Assembly (NCBI GenBank): GCA_023260735.1
Contig: JALQUL010000010.1
Coordinates: 1-5,982, forward strand
From: Limnohabitans sp.
Lineage (GTDB): Bacteria > Pseudomonadota > Gammaproteobacteria > Burkholderiales > Burkholderiaceae_C
Direction: 5' to 3'
Length of the DNA: 5,982 bases
Positions 1 through 4,902 of the stretch are shown piece after piece. Each line of letters opens with the position of its first letter. Positions within the stretch are counted from its first letter, which is position 1. Position numbers and translations under genes: made by a program. Under the pieces are notes generated by a model. It was not told where the DNA came from and searched no databases. It worked only from the letters and a program-made list of their open reading frames with translations.

Positions 1-607
1 CTTTTTCAAGAATAAAGCCTCTAATTGCACCCTCATCATCTTTAGCCCAAACCACAAATACGTCGGCAATTGGTGAGTTACTAATCCACATTTTGGCACC
101 CGACAAGCTGTAACCGCCCGGCACTTTTTTGGCCCTGGTAATCATGCTGGCAGGGTCAGAGCCGTGATTAGGTTCGGTTAAACCAAAGCAACCAATTTGG
201 TCGCCACGAGCTAAACCTGGTAAATATTTTTGTTTTTGGGCCTCTGTGCCAAATTCGTTAATAGGCACCATCACTAAAGAGCTTTGTACACTCATCATAG
301 AGCGGTAGCCAGAGTCCACACGTTCGACTTCACGAGCGACTAAGCCATAACACACATAATTAAGCCCAGCACCACCGTATGCTTCAGGAATTGTAGGCCC
401 TAATAAACCTAAGTCGCCCATTTCTTTGAAAATTGCTACATCGGTGTACTCATTTCTAAAGGCTTGCACCACGCGTGGAGCTAAGCGTTCTTGGCAATAA
501 CTATTGGCAGCTTCCATGACTTGACGTTCGTCACTGGTGAGCTGACTAGTTAACAATAAAGGGTCAGCCCAGTCAAATTTAGCTTTGGCGGAAGAAGGAG
601 TGCTCAT
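1..607 (-). CDS. gcdH: Glutaryl-CoA dehydrogenase, N-terminal 202 residues (3' end outside window)
   Basis: Acyl-CoA dehydrogenase family flavoprotein that oxidatively decarboxylates glutaryl-CoA to crotonyl-CoA in lysine, tryptophan and glutarate breakdown; cytoplasmic FAD enzyme passing electrons to ETF. I translated 202 residues by hand from the ATG at 607. The N-terminal helical domain runs from about residue 14 to 135, then the middle beta domain begins. Seen: RVDSGYRSMMSVQSSL (96-111), nearly identical to human GCDH, where the Arg and second Ser of YRSxMS (Arg94/Ser98 in mature human numbering, from memory) contact the glutaryl group; here they are R102 and S106. The acyl-CoA dehydrogenase signature is GLTEPNHGSDPAS (142-154), followed by KMWISNSP (172-179). 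The catalytic Glu lies in the missing C-terminal half (family length about 395). An AAAAGG Shine-Dalgarno sits 8 nt before the ATG. It lies 177 bp downstream of creC on the same strand; no convincing promoter was found, so independent or read-through transcription is open. Confidence 0.93.
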   Translation of the reverse strand, partial: MSTPSSAKAKFDWADPLLLTSQLTSDERQVMEAANSYCQERLAPRVVQAFRNEYTDVAIFKEMGDLGLLGPTIPEAYGGAGLNYVCYGLVAREVERVDSGYRSMMSVQSSLVMVPINEFGTEAQKQKYLPGLARGDQIGCFGLTEPNHGSDPASMITRAKKVPGGYSLSGAKMWISNSPIADVFVVWAKDDEGAIRGFILEK

Positions 608-784
608 AAAAAATGCCTTTTCAAAACAAGAATGCCACCATTTTAAAGGTGAATGAATACCTCGTATAGCACTAGAGTGACCTTTATAGCCCATACATAG
701 TGCAACAGGCTATCATCTGCTTAAAATAACCTTAATAACGGCTAATAGCCCAATATATTCACTAATAAAAGCATCGTTTTTAAC
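608..784 (-). other. creC-gcdH spacer
   Basis: AT-rich spacer of 177 bp between the creC stop and the gcdH start. Read on the minus strand it holds a very short GGCT-ATT-AGCC hairpin (4-bp stem) without a T-run, a CACT-N2-AGTG inverted repeat at 670-679, and TATAAA- and TATACG-like hexamers that lack a -35 partner at usual spacing. I see no gene and no confident terminator or promoter, so read-through from creC into gcdH cannot be excluded. Confidence 0.5.
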
Positions 785-2221
785 TTAAAGCGGAATTGCT
801 AAAATGGCTACGACTCCGCCATCTGCATGATTTTGAATACTTAAATGGCCTTGATGAAGCTGTGCAATGGTTTCACTGAGTACCAAACCTAACCCACTAC
901 CCTTGCCCTTTCGGTGGGGACTAGGTAAAGAGTAAAAACGCTCAAACAAACGATCTTTGGCATACTCTGGAATAGATGTGCCAAAATTATGAATATTAAA
1001 AATCACTTTTTTATGGCGACTGTCAGGTTGAACCTGAATCACAATCTTTTGGTCAGGGGGGGTAAAGTCAATTGCATTTTGCAACAAGTTGCGAAGTGCT
1101 TGCCCCAACAAAAAAGGCTCGCATCGAATCAGCAAATTTTCTGCAACATCCACTACTAAATGCCTTCCACTCATTTGCAAAGATAAAGCTTGCAACAAAG
1201 GTGAAATCAAATCAACCACTGCCATTTTTTCAAGTTGCAAATCTTGGCGGTTTTCTAATCGAGCAAGCTCTAACAATCTATCAACAATCAGTTGCAAACG
1301 CTCTACTTCTGCCAAAATTAGATTAGAAAAGTGCCTTACTTGGTCGGGTTCAAGCGGTTCAACTAGCACCTCTGCAGCGCCTCTAATGCCAGTTAAGGGC
1401 GATTTTAATTCATGGGTAAAGCTATGTAGGGTTTGTTCAATATACACCTGACCATCTAGTTCGCTGCGCATTTTGTCGAGTGCTTGAGCTAAAGAGTTGA
1501 GTTCTCGGTTGGCCCAAAATTTGGGTGCCGCTTGTTGTTTGCCTCTACTGACTTGCTCAGCATAATGGGTTAACTTAGATATGGCATGTGATAGTACCCA
1601 AGAAAACAGGGCACCTAAAAACAAACAGGCCACAATTAAATAAAGACCTGCCCAAGCTAATTTATTTTTGGCATGTTGAATATAAGGCTCCATACCACCG
1701 TTGGGTTTAATCACGGTTACCACCCCTACAATTTGCTTGGTATGCTGGCTATGATAAATGGGTGCTGCCACATACATTTCAGAGCTGAGTGAATTGCTGG
1801 ATTCACGACGGCTTGTTCGTACTCCGTATTGTCCCTCTAACGTTAGTTTTACATCTCGCCATTGGCTAAAGTCTTGGCCTATAAATTGCCCAGTAGAATC
1901 TAAAACCACAATACCTTTGGCGTTAGTTACGTACATACGAAGTTCTACTTTGTTTTTGGACACACTCCATACTTGCGCTTGAGGTTGGCGATTTTGATAG
2001 GCTTGAAAAAGGCTTAAAAAAGCAGCCTGATTAGGTGTTTCATTCAAGCTCATTGGAGGCGATAAAAACTCGGCAAATAAATGAGAGGTATCGACCAATA
2101 CATCTTCACTTGCTTGCCTCACTCCAGGCTTTAATTCTTCCCGAATTAACCAAACACCATAAGCTGCAGCAATAGAAACCAAGAAGAAAAAACCCAAAAA
2201 GATGCGTAATGAAAATCTCAT
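785..2221 (-). CDS. creC: CreC-type membrane sensor histidine kinase
   Basis: Inner-membrane sensor kinase of the CreBC (BlrAB-like) two-component system; it autophosphorylates and passes phosphate to CreB. Length 478 aa, close to E. coli CreC (about 474). Domains: TM1 about 7-26; periplasmic Cache-like sensor about 28-186, with KPGVRQASE (31-39), MYVTNAKGIVVLDS (96-109), GQDFSQWRDV (115-124) and MYVAAPI (149-155), all closely matching E. coli CreC; TM2 about 189-210; HAMP about 211-258. The H-box is FTHELKSPLTGIRGAAE with phospho-acceptor H270. The N-box is NLLQNAIDFTP (N378, N382), the F-box LFERFYSLP (425-433) and the G2 box GSGLGL (441-446). The G1 box is HNFGTSIP (411-418) where E. coli CreC has DTGSGIP. 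The ATG overlaps the creB stop as ATGA and has no good Shine-Dalgarno of its own, pointing to translational coupling. The assignment is firm; the stimulus is not shown by the sequence. Confidence 0.95.
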   Translation of the reverse strand: MRFSLRIFLGFFFLVSIAAAYGVWLIREELKPGVRQASEDVLVDTSHLFAEFLSPPMSLNETPNQAAFLSLFQAYQNRQPQAQVWSVSKNKVELRMYVTNAKGIVVLDSTGQFIGQDFSQWRDVKLTLEGQYGVRTSRRESSNSLSSEMYVAAPIYHSQHTKQIVGVVTVIKPNGGMEPYIQHAKNKLAWAGLYLIVACLFLGALFSWVLSHAISKLTHYAEQVSRGKQQAAPKFWANRELNSLAQALDKMRSELDGQVYIEQTLHSFTHELKSPLTGIRGAAEVLVEPLEPDQVRHFSNLILAEVERLQLIVDRLLELARLENRQDLQLEKMAVVDLISPLLQALSLQMSGRHLVVDVAENLLIRCEPFLLGQALRNLLQNAIDFTPPDQKIVIQVQPDSRHKKVIFNIHNFGTSIPEYAKDRLFERFYSLPSPHRKGKGSGLGLVLSETIAQLHQGHLSIQNHADGGVVAILAIPL

Positions 2222-3003
2222 AATGCAAGCACTAATTGAGGTTTTAAACTATAACCAAAGCCTCGGTGGGTTTCGATAGGATCATATTGAGTGTGAATCG
2301 TTTTGAGTTTAAGACGGGTACTTTTAATGTGCGTATCAACGGTGCGCTCGAAACTATCAAGGGCCGAGTCGCCTAATTCTTCTAATAATTGCGCGCGACT
2401 CCAAACCTTGCCAGGCCTTTGAATTAGGCAACGTAAAATTTTAAATTCAGAGGGGGTTAGATTGACAAGTTGGTCTAAAAAATAAATCCGTAAACCCGCT
2501 TCATCTAATAAAAAACCATGTGAGGTGCTATTCGCAGAGTTGGCTAGTTCGGCTATGATGTGACTAGAATTGGAATTCAAGGTAGAGTTTGAATTGGCAA
2601 ATAAATTATTAGCATTCGCTGACGAAGTAATACTAGCAGTAGAAAATTGACGCTTTAAAACCGTTTTCACTCTAGCGGCTACTTCTCGTGGGCTAAAAGG
2701 TTTGACCACATAGTCATCAGCACCTAATTCAAGGCCCAATACTTTGTCCATTTCTTCACCCCGTGCAGTGAGTATAATGACAGGTAATTCACTGGTTTTG
2801 CGCAGTTGTTTTAGCACATCAAGGCCATTGGCATCTGGGAGGCCCACATCTAAAATTAATAAATCTACATCACCTTGCTCGATTCGTTTTAAACCCTCTT
2901 GCGCCAGCCCATACCACGACACTAAAAAACCTTCACGTTGAAGAATAAAACTTAAGGTATCAGCAATGCTGGATTCATCTTCAATTAATACAATATGCGG
3001 CAT
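2218..3003 (-). CDS. creB: CreB-type OmpR-family response regulator
   Basis: Cytoplasmic DNA-binding response regulator phosphorylated by CreC; in relatives it activates creD and other cre/blr genes. I prefer the ATG at 3003 (261 aa, MPHIVLIEDE) over the ATG at 3015, because GGTGA (3013-3009) stands 5 nt before it while nothing like a Shine-Dalgarno precedes 3015, and because VLIEDE then begins where the family usually starts. Receiver about 2-117: acidic pair E8/D9, phospho-acceptor D52 in LILDVGLPD, T79 and K101 (KPFSPRE). Winged helix about 166-255 with LTPSEFKIL (182-190), WSRAQLLEEL (201-210), the recognition-helix region RTVDTHIKS (220-228) and THRGFGYSLKP (245-255). A Ser/Asn-rich linker of about 45 residues (119-164) explains why it is longer than E. 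coli CreB (about 229). The stop codon overlaps the creC start (ATGA), so creB and creC form one translation unit. Confidence 0.95.
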   Translation of the reverse strand: MPHIVLIEDESSIADTLSFILQREGFLVSWYGLAQEGLKRIEQGDVDLLILDVGLPDANGLDVLKQLRKTSELPVIILTARGEEMDKVLGLELGADDYVVKPFSPREVAARVKTVLKRQFSTASITSSANANNLFANSNSTLNSNSSHIIAELANSANSTSHGFLLDEAGLRIYFLDQLVNLTPSEFKILRCLIQRPGKVWSRAQLLEELGDSALDSFERTVDTHIKSTRLKLKTIHTQYDPIETHRGFGYSLKPQLVLAL

Positions 3004-3008
3004 AAACA

Positions 3009-3013
3009 TCACC
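3009..3013 (-). promoter_or_regulatory. Shine-Dalgarno that sets the creB start at 3003
   Basis: On the minus strand GGTGA lies 5 nt upstream of the ATG at 3003 and matches the GGTGA part of AGGAGGTGA. It overlaps the alternative ATG codons at 3015 and 3009, so a start at 3015 would place this motif inside the coding region and leave that start without any ribosome-binding site. Confidence 0.6.
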
Positions 3014-3038
3014 ATTTTTTACGAGCAATTCAAACCAC

Positions 3039-3081
3039 AAAAAAGCAAGGCTTTGAGCCTATTAAGGAAACAGCCTTGCTT
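3039..3081 (-). terminator. Hairpin plus T-run between creD and creB: terminator or attenuator
   Basis: On the minus strand AAGCAAGGCT (3081-3072) pairs perfectly with AGCCTTGCTT (3052-3043) around a 19-nt loop, and the 3' arm runs into six T (3044-3039). This is the form of an intrinsic terminator for rightward-to-leftward transcription. The opposite strand has no T-run after the stem, so it is directional. It may simply end creD mRNA, but only about 36 bp separate it from the creB ATG, leaving little room for a promoter below it. Transcripts that reach creB probably pass through it, hence the attenuator reading. Confidence 0.6.
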
Positions 3082-3104
3082 ATAAAAAAACCGTTAATCA
3101 AAAC

Positions 3105-3117
3105 CCTGTACTACAGG
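3105..3117. repeat. 13-bp perfect palindrome CCTGTA-C-TACAGG
   Basis: CCTGTA (3105-3110) and TACAGG (3112-3117) are exact reverse complements around one base. With such a short centre it suits a dimeric protein-binding site better than an RNA hairpin. The TACAGG hexamer recurs on the minus strand at 3192-3197, inside the putative creB promoter block. No known operator was recognised. Confidence 0.4.
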
Positions 3118-3197
3118 CTTAAGGCTTAAGAGGCCATTACAAAATGAAGCCATTTTGTAATTGATTTTTACTCATTTTCAATTGAGTCAAGCCTGTA
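3112..3197. repeat. 9-bp inverted repeat enclosing the 11-bp hairpin
   Basis: TACAGGCTT at 3112-3120 is the exact reverse complement of AAGCCTGTA at 3189-3197. The arms enclose about 68 bp that contain the 11-bp hairpin 3136-3161 and a weaker ACTCA/TGAGT stem (3170-3174 with 3183-3187). In RNA this could close a branched fold; in DNA it could be paired binding sites. Confidence 0.4.
3136..3161. repeat. Perfect 11-bp hairpin with 4-nt loop
   Basis: ATTACAAAATG (3136-3146) and CATTTTGTAAT (3151-3161) pair perfectly around AAGC (GCTT on the minus strand). The stem is AT-rich and no T-run follows on the minus strand, so it is not a standard terminator there. It lies in the putative creB leader, about 130-160 nt before the start codon. 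Confidence 0.6.
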
Positions 3198-3199
3198 AA
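3185..3199 (-). promoter_or_regulatory. Possible creB -35 region, shared motif with creD
   Basis: On the minus strand TTTACAG (3199-3193) is followed by GC and then TTGACT (3190-3185), a good -35 hexamer. The creD upstream region carries TTTACAG directly followed by TTGACT, and both have a TTCAC nearby. I find no good -10 at 16-18 nt, so any promoter would be weak or activator-dependent. A start near 3155-3160 would give a leader of about 150 nt. Confidence 0.3.
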
Positions 3200-3239
3200 G
3201 TGAAAGTTTTTTGGTGGGTTTTACCTTTAATAAAGTTGA

Positions 3240-3286
3240 CAGTAGCATTGTGCCTTAATTACGCTTTGAATAGCCCAATACTACTG
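3240..3286. repeat. Imperfect inverted repeat just downstream of creD
   Basis: CAGTAGCATTG (3240-3250) and CAATACTACTG (3276-3286) pair at 10 of 11 positions around a 25-nt loop, starting about 38 nt after the creD stop. No T-run follows on the minus strand (TCAACTTTATT), so it is at best a 3' stabilising hairpin or a weak terminator. No target-site duplication or transposase was seen nearby. Confidence 0.45.
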
Positions 3287-3324
3287 CTTAACGGTCTAAC
3301 GATAAATATGATTGACTTGTGTAT

Positions 3325-4677
3325 CTACCTTTTTTCAGGTTGAGATAAAGCATACCAGTTCACATTACGAGTTAACATCATAAAGCCAGCCAACGTTGCA
3401 AACACGACTAAACTGCCTACCATTAAAGCCGAGTCTTCAGATCGTAAAATAAAGAATAAAAGACCATACAATGCCATTAAAGAACTACTAAAAATAAGGG
3501 CCATTTTTTTACTTTGTAGTACTGCAGAGGCATAAAAACTTTGTAAAGCGACCGAGGCAGAGGCGGCAATGGCGTAAGCCCGGAAAAATGAAATATGTTC
3601 AGATAAAGACAAGGTTAATAAAAAGAACACTGAAGTTGCAAAACCTACTAAGGCATATTGCATAGGATGAATTGGATTTTTTCTTAATACTTCCATTAAA
3701 AACAAAATAGCAAAAGTGAGTATTAAAAACAGTTCACCATATTTAGCGGTTCTGTCTGATAAAACATAACGGTCCACAGGGTCAATTAAATTCAGGCCCA
3801 CTAAAGAAGTGGCTGATTTACTTTCGTTGCAGTTGCTGTCCTCCGTTTTGCATGCTTGCATGCTGACTCCTTTAGCTAAAGAATTGGTTTTCCAAGATGC
3901 GGCAAATGATAATTTAGAGCGACTTTGGCTATCGGGACTAATGCCTTTGTAGCTAGGATGTGGCCAATTGCCTGTAATATCTATCTTAGAATTGGTACCA
4001 ACTAAATCTAATAGAAAACTTTGAGAGCCCACTAAATCAAGGTCTATTTTAAAGTCTTGATCTTGAGATAAAATTTGCTGAAAAAATTCAGCGCCTTCAG
4101 TCAGATTGGCATGAATGCCAGGTGAAGTTTTACTCCAATTATTAATACTATGACCGGGTTCAAACTCTAAAACCGAATTACCTATTGTGGCCTTAATTTG
4201 TCGAATGCCCCTTGGGTCTTGCAAACCCAAGCTTAGGTAGGCTTTTTGCCAAATAATCTTTTGATTGGCGGGTAATTTTTTAAGAGCTAATAATTCCTTG
4301 CTAGGTCTAAAATAACCAGTCATGACACTATTCGATTTAAAAGTGGGGGCTTCAAACAAGCCTCTTTTTTTAATCTCTAATTGAAGGTCTGATTTATTAT
4401 TAATTTGCTCTGGGCTAAGCAATAGCAAATATTCTTTACGGTCGGTATTGGCATTATTAGCCGGTTGTGTGAAGCTTTCTTCAATGATATAGGGTATGAC
4501 TAAATAAGGACCCGATATAGTCTGAGGACCTGCAGTGTTATCAGCGAGTGAATTTCTCACTTCTTGCGCTCTGTTGCTTCGCTCGGTAATTAAACCTCGT
4601 ACTAATATTAAGCTAATGCTTATTAACAATGTAATACCCAACATGGCCAAAATTTTAAAGCCTAATTTCATGTTCAT
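3325..4677 (-). CDS. creD: CreD family inner-membrane protein
   Basis: Inner-membrane protein, the most strongly induced member of the cre/blr regulon in relatives; its overproduction in E. coli gives colicin E2 tolerance, but its biochemical function is unknown. The length of 450 aa matches E. coli CreD. TM1 is about residues 8-27. A large extracytoplasmic region (about 28-311) contains TAGPQTISGPYLVIP (48-62), GNWPHPSYKG (236-245) and DPVDRYVLSDRTAKYG (299-314), all typical of the family. Five hydrophobic segments follow (about 315-330, 340-358, 365-387, 391-411, 417-435), including HPMQYALVGFA (337-347) and LSLSEHISF (356-364). The cysteines C276 and C283 in the outer domain could form a disulfide. 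Start at 4677: AAGGGAG (4692-4686) lies 8 nt upstream. creD is separated from the upstream FAD gene by a terminator and from creB by 321 bp, so it is probably its own unit, likely controlled by CreB. Confidence 0.95.
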   Translation of the reverse strand: MNMKLGFKILAMLGITLLISISLILVRGLITERSNRAQEVRNSLADNTAGPQTISGPYLVIPYIIEESFTQPANNANTDRKEYLLLLSPEQINNKSDLQLEIKKRGLFEAPTFKSNSVMTGYFRPSKELLALKKLPANQKIIWQKAYLSLGLQDPRGIRQIKATIGNSVLEFEPGHSINNWSKTSPGIHANLTEGAEFFQQILSQDQDFKIDLDLVGSQSFLLDLVGTNSKIDITGNWPHPSYKGISPDSQSRSKLSFAASWKTNSLAKGVSMQACKTEDSNCNESKSATSLVGLNLIDPVDRYVLSDRTAKYGELFLILTFAILFLMEVLRKNPIHPMQYALVGFATSVFFLLTLSLSEHISFFRAYAIAASASVALQSFYASAVLQSKKMALIFSSSLMALYGLLFFILRSEDSALMVGSLVVFATLAGFMMLTRNVNWYALSQPEKR

Positions 4678-4730
4678 TTTGAATGCTCCCTTGATTTGCG
4701 TTACGAGAATTTGAAAGCGGTAACTTGAAG

Positions 4731-4741
4731 GTTCTTAGAAC
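4731..4741. repeat. 11-bp palindrome GTTCT-T-AGAAC near the creD transcription start
   Basis: GTTCT and AGAAC are exact reverse complements around one base. The site lies directly downstream of the proposed creD -10, about where transcription would begin, so a bound protein could repress. It is short, and chance occurrence is quite possible. Confidence 0.3.
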
Positions 4742-4771
4742 TTATGCTGTTGCTTTCACAAGTGAAGTCAA
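4741..4771 (-). promoter_or_regulatory. Candidate creD promoter
   Basis: On the minus strand TTGACT (4771-4766) matches the -35 consensus at five of six bases. CATAAG (4746-4741) matches the -10 at four of six, with a long 19-nt spacer. The long spacer and weak -10 would suit a promoter that needs an activator such as CreB. It lies about 65 bp upstream of the creD start codon. Confidence 0.35.
4755..4766. promoter_or_regulatory. TTCAC-N2-GTGAA inverted repeat in the creD promoter spacer
   Basis: Perfect 5-bp arms around two bases, placed between the proposed -35 and -10. The arm TTCAC is the half-site of the known CreB/BlrA box, but that box is a direct repeat spaced by six bases, whereas this is an inverted repeat. 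On the minus strand a TTTAC lies 7 nt upstream of the TTCAC (4762-4778), a near miss of the direct-repeat arrangement. Confidence 0.35.
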
Positions 4772-4819
4772 CTGTAAAACTCTTGTTTGAAGGGTGTATG
4801 AGTAAGTGATGAAGGTTGG

Positions 4820-4835
4820 GTGGGGATTATGTGAA
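4820..4835 (-). promoter_or_regulatory. Degenerate cre/blr-tag upstream of creD
   Basis: On the minus strand TTCAC (4835-4831), six bases, then CCCAC (4824-4820). Against the cre/blr tag TTCAC-N6-TTCAC this is 8 of 10 with correct spacing and orientation. It lies just past the upstream terminator and roughly 50 bp above the proposed creD -35. No exact tag was found in the creD upstream region. Confidence 0.3.
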
Positions 4836-4839
4836 GACG

Positions 4840-4880
4840 AAAAAAAAGCGTGTCTGAAATTCAATTCAGACACGCTTTTT
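4840..4880 (-). terminator. Intrinsic terminator after the FAD-dependent protein gene
   Basis: A 16-bp perfect stem: positions 4843-4858 pair with 4865-4880 around a 6-nt loop. Its GC-rich core is GCGTGTCTG/CAGACACGC. On the minus strand it ends in eight T (4847-4840), 22 bp after the stop codon at 4903. The plus strand also ends in five T, so it could work in both directions. It isolates the upstream gene from creD. Confidence 0.9.
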
Positions 4881-4902
4881 AAAAAATAATCGAGACGGTT
4901 TT

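Larger units (their letters stand above)
3004..3324 (-). other. Structured creD-creB spacer / creBC leader region
   Basis: 321 bp without a convincing gene. Reading down the minus strand from the creD stop it holds an imperfect inverted repeat (3240-3286), a TTTACAG/TTGACT block resembling one upstream of creD (3185-3199), a perfect 11-bp hairpin (3136-3161), a TACAGG palindrome (3105-3117) and a hairpin with a T-run (3039-3081). A 12-codon open frame, MSKNQLQNGFIL (3137-3175, minus), has no ribosome-binding site and its end coincides with the 11-bp hairpin. The number of stems suggests a folded mRNA leader or a small RNA ahead of creB; this is inference from the repeats. Confidence 0.55.

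Noticed and set aside
1072..1982. Plus-strand open frames (1072-1326, 1089-1451, 1758-1982) opposite creC
   Set aside because: They lie antisense inside a well-supported kinase gene, resemble no protein I know, and lack start signals.
2744..2941. Plus-strand open frame opposite creB
   Set aside because: Antisense to the conserved receiver domain; composition is that of a shadow frame.
3013..3015. ATG at 3015 as the creB start
   Set aside because: No ribosome-binding site precedes it, and the GGTGA that would serve the ATG at 3003 would fall inside the gene; MPHIVLIEDE is the expected receiver N-terminus.
3137..3175. 12-codon leader peptide MSKNQLQNGFIL on the minus strand upstream of creB
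   Set aside because: There is no Shine-Dalgarno before its ATG, no run of regulatory codons, and it mostly follows the arms of the hairpin; not supported as a coding sequence.
3235..3266. TTGACA on the plus strand as a promoter
   Set aside because: The -35 is perfect, but the best -10 at 18 nt (TACGCT) matches only three of six bases, and it would read only into the antisense of creD with no gene to serve.
3004..3324. Insertion sequence or MITE in the creD-creB spacer
   Set aside because: Several inverted repeats are present, but no matching terminal repeats bounded by a target duplication and no transposase fragment could be found.
3161..3343. Plus-strand open frame of 60 codons with a hydrophobic product
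   Set aside because: It begins at a TTG within the 11-bp hairpin region, has no ribosome-binding site, overlaps the end of creD, and its hydrophobicity is expected from AT-rich sequence.
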